This document shows positions 27,124-35,913 of a stretch of DNA of 64,000 nt, one piece after another. Positions within the stretch are counted from its first letter, which is position 1, and every line of letters begins with the position of its first letter. The DNA lies in contig LYSW01000014.1 of the NCBI GenBank assembly GCA_001657295.1, forward strand, positions 1 through 64,000, in the 5' to 3' direction. The notes beneath the pieces were generated by a model. It worked only from the letters and a program-made list of their open reading frames with translations, was not told the DNA's origin and ran no database searches. The position numbers and the translations under genes were made by a program. The DNA comes from Oceanicaulis sp. BBD 1991-10 (GTDB taxonomy: Bacteria > Pseudomonadota > Alphaproteobacteria > Caulobacterales > Maricaulaceae).

Positions 27124-28881
27124 GTGCGCTTCGCGAAATATCTGCCGATCCTGGATTGGGGCCGCCGCTATGACGGCGAGACGCTGTCCAATGATCTTCT
27201 GGCCGCCGTGATCGTCACGATCATGCTGATTCCGCAATCTCTGGCCTATGCGCTTCTGGCCGGATTGCCGCCTCAGGCGGGGCTTTATGCGTCAATTCTT
27301 CCGCTGGTGGCTTACGCGCTGTTCGGCACCAGTCGAACGCTCGCGGTGGGGCCGGTCGCCGTGGTGTCGCTGATGACCGCCGTCGCCGTCGGGCAGGTGG
27401 CGGAGGCGGGGTCCATGGGTTACGCGACCGCGGCCGCGAGCCTGGCGTTCCTGTCCGGCGTCTTTTTGATTGTCATGGGCGCCTTGCGGCTGGGCTTTCT
27501 CGCGAACTTCCTGTCCCACCCGGTCATCTCCGGCTTCATCACAGCGTCGGGCATTCTGATCGCCCTGAGCCAGCTCAAGCATGTCCTTGGCGTGCAGGCG
27601 AACGGGCATACGGTCGCGGAGCTGGTGATCAGCCTTCTTGACGTCGCCCGCGACACCCATGCGCCGACGCTGATGATCGGAGCAGCGACCGCGGCCTTCC
27701 TGATCTGGGTCCGGGTCGGAATGAAATCGCTGCTGACCAGGATCGGACTTCCCGCGCGCGCGGCCGACATCTTGGTGAAGGCCGGACCGGTCCTGGCGGT
27801 CGCCGGGTCAATCCTGGCGGTCGTGACCCTGGATCTGGAGGCGGCGGGGGTGCGCGTCGTCGGCGACGTGCCGCGCGGGCTGCCGCCGTTCGCGCTGCCG
27901 GACATGTCCTTTGATCTGCTTAACGCGCTGGCCGCTTCGGCGTTGCTGATCTCCGTGATCGGCTTTGTGGAGAGCGTCTCGATCGCCCAGACGCTGGCCG
28001 CGAAGAAGCGGCAGCGCATTGATCCCGATCAGGAGCTGGTGGGGCTTGGCGCCTCCAATGTCGCCGCCTCGGTCTCCGGCGGATTTCCAGTGACCGGCGG
28101 GTTCGCCCGGTCCGTCGTGAATTTCGACGCCGGCGCGCGCACGCCGGCGGCCGGCGCTTTTACCGCGGGCGGCATTGCGCTGGCGACATTGTTCCTGACG
28201 CCGCTCTTGTTTCATCTGCCCGTCGCGGTGCTGGCGGCGACGATCATGGTCGCCGTGCTCAGCCTGGTCGATTTCGGCGCGCTTCGCAGGGCCTGGATCT
28301 ATTCGCGCGGCGACTTCGCGGCGATGGCGACGACGATTCTTCTCACGCTCGGCTTTGGCGTGGAGACAGGCGTGATGGCCGGCGTGATCCTGTCGTTGGC
28401 GCTTTTCCTCTATCAGACCAGCCGGCCCCATTCCGCCGTGGTCGGACTGGTCGCGGGGACCGAGCATTTCCGCAATATCGAGCGCCACGACGTTTTGACC
28501 TCGCCGCGCGTGATGACGCTGAGGGTGGATCGCAGCCTGTTCTTCGCCAATGCGCGCTATCTGGAGGACCGGGTCTACGCCCTGGTGGCGGATCATCCCG
28601 AGTTGGAGCATTTCATCTTGATGTGTCCGGCCGTGAACGCGATCGACTTGTCGGCGCTGGAGAGCCTGGAGGCGATCAATCAGCGCCTGGCCGATTCCGG
28701 CGTAAGCCTGCACCTGTCGGAGGTGAAGGGCCCGGTTATGGACGGGCTGATGCGCACCAAATTCCTGGAGGCTTTGAGCGGCGAGATCTATCTCAGCCAG
28801 TATGCGGCGATCGCGGACCTCGCGCCGGAGATTCTCGACCGGGCGCATGCCGCCCGCAGCGCGTCGAACGCCGCGCAATAG
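27124..28881 (+). CDS. SulP-family anion transporter with STAS domain
   Basis: 585 residues, probably starting at the GTG at 27124. It opens with the SulP signature (LLAAVIVTIMLIPQSLAYALLAGLPPQAGLYASILPLVAYALFGTSRTLAVGP), has about twelve hydrophobic segments, and ends in a cytosolic STAS domain from about residue 440. The family exchanges sulfate, bicarbonate or related anions. At the end of a sulfide-oxidation operon it may export sulfite or sulfate, or import sulfate (inference). It follows the SQR fusion by 32 bp. Confidence 0.9.
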   Translation: MRFAKYLPILDWGRRYDGETLSNDLLAAVIVTIMLIPQSLAYALLAGLPPQAGLYASILPLVAYALFGTSRTLAVGPVAVVSLMTAVAVGQVAEAGSMGYATAAASLAFLSGVFLIVMGALRLGFLANFLSHPVISGFITASGILIALSQLKHVLGVQANGHTVAELVISLLDVARDTHAPTLMIGAATAAFLIWVRVGMKSLLTRIGLPARAADILVKAGPVLAVAGSILAVVTLDLEAAGVRVVGDVPRGLPPFALPDMSFDLLNALAASALLISVIGFVESVSIAQTLAAKKRQRIDPDQELVGLGASNVAASVSGGFPVTGGFARSVVNFDAGARTPAAGAFTAGGIALATLFLTPLLFHLPVAVLAATIMVAVLSLVDFGALRRAWIYSRGDFAAMATTILLTLGFGVETGVMAGVILSLALFLYQTSRPHSAVVGLVAGTEHFRNIERHDVLTSPRVMTLRVDRSLFFANARYLEDRVYALVADHPELEHFILMCPAVNAIDLSALESLEAINQRLADSGVSLHLSEVKGPVMDGLMRTKFLEALSGEIYLSQYAAIADLAPEILDRAHAARSASNAAQ

Positions 28882-29203
28882 CCGGCGGGCCGAGCTGGAC
28901 TCCGGCGCAATCCGGTCCGCGTCATTGAAATTTCACAAACCGCGTCATTCGGGCGTGCATCCAGGACACACCCCTGGGATCACCTTGCGTGACAAGCTTC
29001 TCAGCGGGCGATGGCTGTCGTCTGGCGCGGCTGGCGGGCGGCGGATTTCCGGGAATTTGCGGCCGTCACGGTTCCGTCACCGAATTGCTATCTGCGCGTA
29101 ACACTCCTGGGGTCTTTTCGCGACCCAACGACCGCCCGCCGAATCCTTCGGCGTCGGCGGCGTGTTCGAGTTTGCGCCACACATCCTCGCGGGGGGTTCC
29201 TCA
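28882..29203. other. Intergenic region between the sulfur operon and the lipoprotein gene
   Basis: About 320 bp without a convincing gene. It must hold the end of the sulP message and the promoter of the lipoprotein gene. The only clear element is the 7-4-7 direct repeat at 29063-29080, listed separately. No strong T-tailed hairpin is visible. Confidence 0.5.
29063..29080 (+). promoter_or_regulatory. Candidate PhoB (Pho) box before the lipoprotein/receptor locus
   Basis: CCGTCAC-GGTT-CCGTCAC is an exact 7-bp direct repeat with a 4-bp spacer, the layout of the PhoB half-sites (consensus CTGTCAT-N4-CTGTCAT). A possible extended -10 (TGCTATCT, from 29086) follows at about the right distance. 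The box is about 120 bp before the lipoprotein start. The match is by eye and each half-site differs from the E. coli consensus. Confidence 0.45.
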
Positions 29204-32110
29204 ATGAAGTCCGAAATGTCCAAGCTGAAGCTGCTGCTGGCGGGTGCGTCCTGCGCCGTGATCGCGGCCTGCTCCAACGCATCCATCTCGTCGCCTGGCG
29301 AACAAAACCAGGTGCCCCCGCCTCCTCCGGGCGGCGGCGGCGGCGGGACGCAGTCGCTTTCGCTGCTGCCGGCGGGCGGCTGCCCGTCTGGCACCGCGGT
29401 GGACACCAACACCTATAATGTCGGGGGCAACACCGTCGACGTCACGGCCTGCCGCGTCACCGGCAGCATCCTGTCCGACCTCACCTTGACCTCTGACGGC
29501 GTTTACTTCCTCGACGGCCCGGTCTTCATCGGCCAGGACGGCGGCGCCAGCTCGACCTCGACCGGCGGCACGACCACCCAGGGCGCACCGGGAACGCCGC
29601 GCCTGACCATTCCGGCCGGCGCCACCATCGTGGGCGCGTCGGGCGGCGATTACATCGTCGTCTCCCGCGGCGCTTCGATCGACGCGCGCGGCACCCAGAC
29701 CAATCCGATCGTCTTCACCTCGGCCGCCGACGAGCTGGCCAGCCGCATCGGCACGCCGCGCGCCGGCAACACCACCGACCGCGGAGAGTGGGGCGGGCTG
29801 ATCATCAACGGCCGCGCGCCGATCAACGCCTGCATCGACGGTTCGGCCGCCGGCGGCACCGTCGATTGCCAGAAGTCCGGCGAAGGGTCCTCCGGCCTGT
29901 TCGGCGGCGCGACCGTCGACGACAATTCGGGCTGGCTGGAATACATCCAGGTGAAATACGCCGGCTTCCGCGTCAACGCCGACGACGAGCTGAACGGCAT
30001 CGCCTTCCAGGCCGTCGGCTCCGACACCACGCTGAACCATATCCAGGTCCACAATAACGAAGATGACGGTATCGAATTCTTCGGCGGCACGGCGGACGCG
30101 AAATACCTCGTCCTCACCGGCATCGCCGACGACAGCCTGGACTACACCGACGGCTGGGTCGGCCGCGTCCAGTATGTGGTTGTTCAGCACGCCGACGATG
30201 ACGGCGACCAGGGCTTTGAGTTCGACAATAACGGCGACGAGAACGACGCGCTGCCGCGTTCGAACCCGACCATCTCGAACTTCACCCTGGCCGGCGTTCG
30301 CACCTCGACCTCGTCGGACACCGGAATGCTGCTGCGTGAAGGCACCGCCGGCATGCTGATGAACGGCATCGTGTTCGACTTTGAAGGCGACTGTCTGGAC
30401 GTTGACCAGCAGGCCACCTTCGATCAGGCGACGGCGGGTGATCTGACCGTCTCGTCCACCTTCTTCGACTGCACGCCGAACGCGTCGACCGACGATGACG
30501 GTTTTGATGAAGCCGCCTTCATCGCCGGCACGGGATTTCCGGGCAATGTGAACAATGTCGAGGGCGCCAACTCCATGTCCGGCCTGTTCGCCGGCAGCGC
30601 CGAACAGGCGGTCGTGCCGACCGCGGTGCCCAATGACGGCTTCTTCGACGATGTCGACTATGTCGGCGCCTTCTCCTACAGCGAGAACGAAGCCTCCAAC
30701 TGGGCGCTGGGCTGGACCTTCGGCCTGTTCCCGGAACCGGAATGCCCGGCGGGCACGTCTGCGACCGGCGAAGTGATCAATCAGCGCCGTGTCTGCCGCC
30801 TGACCGGCACGGTCACCTCCGATCTGCGTCTGTCCGGCGGTTCGGCCCTGGTCTATGAGCTGGTCGGCCCGGTCTTCATCGGCGAAGACGTCGGCGCCGA
30901 AGCCGACGGCGGCGATCCCGCCGTGCTGACGATCGATGCGGGCGTGACCCTTATCGGGTCCTCGGGCGCCGATTACATCGTCGTCTCCCGCGGCTCTGAA
31001 ATCCGCTCCAACGGCACCGCCAACGCGCCGGTGATCATGACTTCGCGCGCGGATTTCGCCGGCGCCAACCAGTCGCCGAACGATGATCGCGGCCAGTGGG
31101 GCGGCCTGGTGATCAATGGCCGGGCGCCGATCAACGCCTGTATCGACGGCGCGGCCGCCGGCGGCACTGTGGATTGTGAAAAGGCCGGTGAAGGCTCCTC
31201 GGGCCTGTTCGGCGGCGCGACCGCTGACGACAGCTCGGGCTCGCTCACCTTCACCCGCGTGCAATACGCCGGCTTCCGGGTGAACGCCGAAGACGAGCTG
31301 AACGGCATCGCCTTCCAGGCGACCGGGTCGGGCACGAATGTCAGCCACGTCCAGGTCCACAATAACGAAGACGACGGCATTGAGTTCTTCGGCGGCACGA
31401 CCAACGCCAAATATCTGGTGCTGACCGGCATCGCCGACGACAGCCTGGACTACACGGACGGCTGGACCGGCAATGTCCAGTTTGTGATCGTCCAGCACGC
31501 CGCCGACGATGGCGACCAGGGCTTTGAGTTCGACAATAACGGCGACGAGAACGACGCCCTGCCGCGCTCCAACCCGACGATCTCCAACTTCACGCTGATC
31601 GGTGTTCGCGGTTCGGAAAGCTCCGACACCGGCATGCTGCTGCGCGAAGGCACGGCGGGCACGCTGGTCAACGGCATCGTCGTGGACTTTGAAGGCGATT
31701 GCCTGGACGTCGACCAGAGCGCGTCTCACGCTCAGGCGACCGCGGGCGATCTCGTCGTCGCGTCGACTTTCTTCGACTGCACGCCGAACTTCTCCACCGA
31801 TGACGACAGCTTCTCGGAAGAAGACTTCGCCAACGGCGTCGCGCCGTTCACCTCGAACACGAATAATGTGGAAGGCACGACCTCTCTGGCCGGCTTCTCC
31901 TTCGTGACCGACTTCTCCGCGCTGGGTTCCGGCTTCACGCCGAACAACGCCACCGGCGTGGTGCCGACGGCTGGCGGTCCGGAAAGCCTGGTGACGGTCT
32001 TCGACCCGACCACGCTGGACGCGAGCTTCTTCGACGCCGTCGACTATATCGGCGCGGTCCGTGATGAGAACGACACCTGGTACCAGGGTTGGACCATCGC
32101 GCAGCAATAA
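29204..32110 (+). CDS. Large duplicated beta-rich lipoprotein, candidate T2SS cargo
   Basis: 968 residues from the ATG at 29204 (GGGGGG upstream). Signal MKSEMSKLKLLLAGASCAVIAAC has a lipobox ending at Cys23, followed by a Pro/Gly spacer. Two homologous units follow, about residues 60-513 and 514-968. Each starts CP-GT and contains GPVFIG, DYIVVSRG, WGGL-INGRAPINACIDG, GSSGLFGGAT, NEDDGIEFFGGT and DQGFEFDNNGDENDALPRSNP. The regular short-strand pattern suggests a right-handed beta-helix or similar fold. No catalytic motif is recognised. It precedes a TonB-dependent receptor and the gsp operon. In Caulobacter, as I recall, a T2SS-exported lipoprotein (ElpS) is induced by phosphate starvation; this protein may be an analogue. 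Confidence 0.75.
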   Translation: MKSEMSKLKLLLAGASCAVIAACSNASISSPGEQNQVPPPPPGGGGGGTQSLSLLPAGGCPSGTAVDTNTYNVGGNTVDVTACRVTGSILSDLTLTSDGVYFLDGPVFIGQDGGASSTSTGGTTTQGAPGTPRLTIPAGATIVGASGGDYIVVSRGASIDARGTQTNPIVFTSAADELASRIGTPRAGNTTDRGEWGGLIINGRAPINACIDGSAAGGTVDCQKSGEGSSGLFGGATVDDNSGWLEYIQVKYAGFRVNADDELNGIAFQAVGSDTTLNHIQVHNNEDDGIEFFGGTADAKYLVLTGIADDSLDYTDGWVGRVQYVVVQHADDDGDQGFEFDNNGDENDALPRSNPTISNFTLAGVRTSTSSDTGMLLREGTAGMLMNGIVFDFEGDCLDVDQQATFDQATAGDLTVSSTFFDCTPNASTDDDGFDEAAFIAGTGFPGNVNNVEGANSMSGLFAGSAEQAVVPTAVPNDGFFDDVDYVGAFSYSENEASNWALGWTFGLFPEPECPAGTSATGEVINQRRVCRLTGTVTSDLRLSGGSALVYELVGPVFIGEDVGAEADGGDPAVLTIDAGVTLIGSSGADYIVVSRGSEIRSNGTANAPVIMTSRADFAGANQSPNDDRGQWGGLVINGRAPINACIDGAAAGGTVDCEKAGEGSSGLFGGATADDSSGSLTFTRVQYAGFRVNAEDELNGIAFQATGSGTNVSHVQVHNNEDDGIEFFGGTTNAKYLVLTGIADDSLDYTDGWTGNVQFVIVQHAADDGDQGFEFDNNGDENDALPRSNPTISNFTLIGVRGSESSDTGMLLREGTAGTLVNGIVVDFEGDCLDVDQSASHAQATAGDLVVASTFFDCTPNFSTDDDSFSEEDFANGVAPFTSNTNNVEGTTSLAGFSFVTDFSALGSGFTPNNATGVVPTAGGPESLVTVFDPTTLDASFFDAVDYIGAVRDENDTWYQGWTIAQQ

Positions 32111-32115
32111 GGGCC

Positions 32116-32150
32116 GGCGGGGCCCGGCTGGACGCCGGGCCCCGCCTTTT
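32116..32150 (+). terminator. Strong rho-independent terminator or attenuator after the lipoprotein gene
   Basis: A perfect 13-bp GC-only stem (32116-32128 with 32134-32146) with loop TGGAC is followed by TTTT. It lies six bases after the lipoprotein stop and before the receptor gene, so it probably reduces read-through and makes the lipoprotein the more abundant product. Confidence 0.85.
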
Positions 32151-32183
32151 CGCGTCAGCGATGCAATTGAATTGGGGATCACA

Positions 32184-34823
32184 ATGAACGGCAACCGCAT
32201 CGCGCTTTCGGCGGCCCTGCTGGCGACGACCGGACTCGTCCCGGTCAGCGCCGCCTTAGCGCAAGAAACCGAGGCCGCCGCAGAGACGGCCCAGACCGAC
32301 GACGTCATCGTCGTCCGGTATCAATTCGTGCCCGACGACAAGCGGGTCACGTCCGAAGTCTCCAGCTTCCTGTCGGTCGAAGACATCGCCGTGACCGGCG
32401 ACGCCGACATCGCGTCGGCCCTGGGCCGGGTGACCGGCCTGTCCGTTCAGGACGGCCGCTTCGTCATCGTCCGCGGTCTGAACGAGCGCTATTCCAACAC
32501 GCTGATCAACGGTTCGCCGCTGGCGAGCCCGGAACCGTTCCGCCGCGCCGTGCCGCTGGACCTGTTCCCGACCTCGCTGATCAGCAATGTGCTGGTTCAG
32601 AAGACTTTCTCGCCGCAATTTCCCGGTGAGTTCGGCGGCGGTCTGATTGAAATCGAAACCACGACGCTGCCCAGCGAAGGCTTCTTCGAGTATTCGATCG
32701 GCGTGTCCGCGGACACCGCGTCCAGCTTCGACGACGGCCTGCTGCACGATGGCGGCAATAATGACTGGACCGGCTTCGGCGACGATACGCGCGAATGGCC
32801 GGTTGATTTCGTCGATGTCTTCCAAGGGCAGAATATCGGGCCGGCCGAGCAGGATCCGATCACGCTCGCGACCATTGGCCGACAACTCGAGAACGCCCGC
32901 CTGTGGGTCGTTCAGGAAGGCGATATTCCGGGCAATGTCGGCTTTTCGCTGGACGCCGGCGACCGCTTTGATTTCGACACCTTCTCCATCGGCGTGATTG
33001 CGGCGGCCGGTTATGACAATAGCTGGGAGACCCGCGAGGGTCAGCGCGGCAAGGCGCGCATCGCCGGCGGCACGCTGTCCCCGCGCACCCAGTTTGACCG
33101 CCTGCAGACGACCAACACGATTGAAACCAACGCCATGGCGGGCGTCGGCGTTGAGGCCGGCGAGCATGAAGTGCGGGCGCTGGCCTTCGTTCTGCGGTCC
33201 ACCGACAAGGACACCCAGATCCTCGCCGGCCGGGACGACGACCGTGACGCGGACATCCGCATCGACTCCACGGCGTGGTATGAGCGTCAGGTCTATACCT
33301 ATCAGCTGTCCGGCGACCATAATTTCGACCTCGGTCAGGGTCTCAATGTCGAATGGCGCGCGTCAACCTCGGACGCGTCGCGTGAAGCGCCGAACGGCCG
33401 CGAAGCCATCTATGAAGACGAGGATTCCGGACCGGGCGTCGATTACCGCCTCTTGAACTCGATCGACGGCAACTCGATCACGTTCAGCCGCGTTGACGAC
33501 GTCACCAATGATATCGGCATCGATTTCGAGCTGCCGGTGGCGCTGTTCGGTTTCGATTGGGAATGGCGCTTCGGCTATTCCAACATGACCAAGGAACGGA
33601 CCGCCTTTAACCGTGAGTTCGGATTTGAAGGCTCCATTCCGGCCGATCTCGCCGATAGCCGGATCGATTTCATCTTCGCCGACCAGAACATTCTGGACAC
33701 CCGCTTCCGCCTGCGTGAAGTGGGCGGCGTGCTGACGCCGGAAGCCTATCGCGGCGATCTTGACGTCGACGCTTGGCATCTGGGCGCCGATGTGGAGCTG
33801 GGACCCTTCCTGCGGGCCGCGTTCGGCGCCCGGTTCGAAGACGGCGCGCAGACCGTGGACACGTTCGGCTTTCCGATCGAGCCCACCGATAGCGGTCTGG
33901 TGGAGACCTTGATCGAAGAAGACTATGTCCTGCCGGCGGCGACGCTGACCTGGACCTTCGCGGACAATATGCAGATGCGCTTTGGTTACTCCGAAACCAT
34001 CACGCGTCCGCAATTCCGCGAGCTGGGCTTTGCGGAATTCTTCAACACCGAGACCGACGAACGCTTCCGCGGCAATCCCTTCCTGGTGAACACCGAAATC
34101 ACCAACTGGGACGCCCGGTTCGAATGGTATTTCGGCCGCAATCAGTTCCTCACGGCCGGCGTGTTCCACAAAGAGCTCGAAAACCCGATCGTCGAATACA
34201 TCCTGCCGGAAGGCGAAACGCTGGCGACCTCGTTCATCAATGGTCCTGAAGCCACGCTCACCGGCTTTGAAGTCGAATATGAGCAGACCTTCGATCTTGG
34301 TGATCTGTTCGACGGCGAATTCTGGTCCGACGCCGAGCTCTTCGTGAAGGCGAACTACACCTACACGGAAAGCGAGATGACGGCCGGCGCCAATGACACG
34401 GTGATCGTCGCCAACCCGTCGGCGGGCCAGCCCGTCGCCGCGGTTGAATCGGCGGCCGGATACATCAATGACGGCCAGACGCTTCAGGGGCAGTCGGAAA
34501 ATCTCGCCAATCTTCAGATCGGCTGGGAAGATGACAGCTCGCGCACGGCGCTGTTGTTCAACTATACCGGCGAACGCACCCGCGCGCTGGCCAATGTGGC
34601 CCGCGGCCTGCCTGAAGTGGTCGAGGAACCGCCCTTCATGGTGGACCTGGTTCACAGCCGCAGCTTCGAAATGGACCGGGGCTTCCTCGACATTCGTTTC
34701 GCAGTGCGCAACCTTCTGGGTGAGGACTATGTCGCCACCCAGTCGGCCGGCGGCACCAATCTGGTCGTGGACAGCTATGAAGTCGGCACGACCTTCTCGT
34801 TGTCGGTGAAGCGGACCTTCTAG
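32184..34823 (+). CDS. TonB-dependent outer-membrane receptor
   Basis: 879 residues from the ATG at 32184. The signal peptide (ALSAALLATTGLVPVSAALA) is followed by a TonB box-like TDDVIVV. The plug domain is of the group with FVIVRGLNERYSNTLINGSPL, RRAVPLDLFP and SPQFPGEFGGGLIEIET. A 22-strand barrel follows, ending in VKRTF with the terminal Phe. There is no STN domain, so no direct ECF sigma signalling is expected. It takes up an unknown ligand with TonB energy. It lies 73 bp after the large lipoprotein gene and before gspC, suggesting a surface pair. Confidence 0.93.
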   Translation: MNGNRIALSAALLATTGLVPVSAALAQETEAAAETAQTDDVIVVRYQFVPDDKRVTSEVSSFLSVEDIAVTGDADIASALGRVTGLSVQDGRFVIVRGLNERYSNTLINGSPLASPEPFRRAVPLDLFPTSLISNVLVQKTFSPQFPGEFGGGLIEIETTTLPSEGFFEYSIGVSADTASSFDDGLLHDGGNNDWTGFGDDTREWPVDFVDVFQGQNIGPAEQDPITLATIGRQLENARLWVVQEGDIPGNVGFSLDAGDRFDFDTFSIGVIAAAGYDNSWETREGQRGKARIAGGTLSPRTQFDRLQTTNTIETNAMAGVGVEAGEHEVRALAFVLRSTDKDTQILAGRDDDRDADIRIDSTAWYERQVYTYQLSGDHNFDLGQGLNVEWRASTSDASREAPNGREAIYEDEDSGPGVDYRLLNSIDGNSITFSRVDDVTNDIGIDFELPVALFGFDWEWRFGYSNMTKERTAFNREFGFEGSIPADLADSRIDFIFADQNILDTRFRLREVGGVLTPEAYRGDLDVDAWHLGADVELGPFLRAAFGARFEDGAQTVDTFGFPIEPTDSGLVETLIEEDYVLPAATLTWTFADNMQMRFGYSETITRPQFRELGFAEFFNTETDERFRGNPFLVNTEITNWDARFEWYFGRNQFLTAGVFHKELENPIVEYILPEGETLATSFINGPEATLTGFEVEYEQTFDLGDLFDGEFWSDAELFVKANYTYTESEMTAGANDTVIVANPSAGQPVAAVESAAGYINDGQTLQGQSENLANLQIGWEDDSSRTALLFNYTGERTRALANVARGLPEVVEEPPFMVDLVHSRSFEMDRGFLDIRFAVRNLLGEDYVATQSAGGTNLVVDSYEVGTTFSLSVKRTF

Positions 34824-34856
34824 GGTCGGCCTCGCCGACACTGCGGCGTGACATTC

Positions 34857-34890
34857 GGGCGGGTCCTCCTTGAAAACGGGGGATCCGCCC
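34857..34890 (+). terminator. Hairpin after the TonB receptor gene
   Basis: GGGCGGGTCCTCC (34857-34869) pairs over 13 positions, two of them wobble, with GGGGGATCCGCCC (34878-34890) around an 8-base loop. It sits 34 bp after the stop. The T-tract is poor, so it may be a rho-independent terminator or an mRNA-stabilising hairpin. Confidence 0.55.
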
Positions 34891-34911
34891 TTCGCCGTCA
34901 AGCGCTCACGT

Positions 34912-34940
34912 TTCGGCAGGTCTGGGCCCGGCCTGCCGAA
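34912..34940. repeat. Inverted repeat before gspC
   Basis: TTCGGCAGG (34912-34920) and CCTGCCGAA (34932-34940) form a 9-bp perfect stem around an 11-base spacer containing GGGCCC. The right arm ends in the first base of the most upstream gspC ATG. It could be an operator or a leader hairpin controlling the T2SS operon. Confidence 0.45.
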
Positions 34941-35890
34941 TGGCTTTTCATCCGCGCCCGGACATGATTGAACTTCAACCCATGGCTATGGCTTTTTCCA
35001 CCAAGAATGCGAGCCGCAGCGCATCCTGGCCCGTGACCGCCATGCGATGGGGCGCGCGCGCGACGGAAGCCGCGCTGGTGGTGATCCTGGCCTTCATCGC
35101 CGCGCAGGCGCTGTGGTTCGTCGTTTACGGCGATTCCGTGCGTGCGCTGGAATTGAATGCGCCCTCTGGCGCGGGCGGCGCTGAAGCGGCACAGATCAGC
35201 GATTTGTCCAGCCTGGCGGACGCCGGCCTGTTCGCGGCCCGGGGCGGGGCGGAGGCGGAGGCTCCACGGGTCGCGCCCGAAACCCGCTTGAATCTGATTC
35301 TTCGCGGCGTGCGCCGCGCCGTAGACCCCCGGGCCGGCGCCGCCTTTATCGAAGTGCCGGGCGAAGGTCAGCGCTCCCTGAGCGCCGGCGACGAGATCAC
35401 CGACCAGGTCACGCTCGAAGAAATCTACGAGGACCGCGTGATCATCAATCGGCGCGGCGTGCGTGAAAGCCTCTATCTCAGCGAAGAAGCGGCCAGGCGC
35501 GCGCGGTCCCGCGGGGCGAACCCCGCCGCGCGGACCCTTCAGGTCCAGGCGCGAAACACCGCGGCGCAGGCCAGCCCCTTAAGCGGCGAGCCGATCATCG
35601 CGCTGGCCCGGGAATTGGACGCCGAGGACTGGATTGAAGGCTTGCGCCTGGCGCCGGAGCTTGATGGCGGCGACCTTGTCGGCTTCCGTATCCGCGAGAC
35701 GTCACATCTTGAGGTCTTGCGCGCGGCGGGATTGCGGCCGGGTGACGTCGTGACCGTGCTCAACGGCGAACGCCTGACCGGCCCGGAGGCCGTGAGCCGG
35801 GCGATGGCCCTGTTTGAATCAACCGATCGCATCGTCTTGACCGTCCAGCGCGACGGCCGGACGGTGCGGCTCGACATACCGCTGAACTGA
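34940..35890 (+). CDS. gspC: Type II secretion protein C (inner-membrane, HR and PDZ domains)
   Basis: 316 residues from the first ATG; ATGs at 34964, 34982 and 34988 are alternatives and the true start is uncertain. One transmembrane segment (ALVVILAFIAAQALWFVVY) is followed by the homology region (TRLNLILRGVRRAVDPRAGAAFIEV, SLSAGDEI) and a C-terminal PDZ-like domain (AAGLRPGDVVTVLNGERLTGPEAV). GspC couples the inner-membrane platform to the secretin GspD. It is the first gene of the gspC-N series and is followed 23 bp later by gspD. Confidence 0.88.
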   Translation: MAFHPRPDMIELQPMAMAFSTKNASRSASWPVTAMRWGARATEAALVVILAFIAAQALWFVVYGDSVRALELNAPSGAGGAEAAQISDLSSLADAGLFAARGGAEAEAPRVAPETRLNLILRGVRRAVDPRAGAAFIEVPGEGQRSLSAGDEITDQVTLEEIYEDRVIINRRGVRESLYLSEEAARRARSRGANPAARTLQVQARNTAAQASPLSGEPIIALARELDAEDWIEGLRLAPELDGGDLVGFRIRETSHLEVLRAAGLRPGDVVTVLNGERLTGPEAVSRAMALFESTDRIVLTVQRDGRTVRLDIPLN

Positions 35891-35913
35891 TCGCCCGCGG
35901 TGGGGAGACGATA

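Noticed and set aside
29201-32308. A 1035-codon open frame on the strand opposite the lipoprotein gene
   Set aside because: It is a mirror frame caused by codon bias in GC-rich DNA: it lacks any domain, follows the repeats of the real gene, and has no ribosome-binding site.
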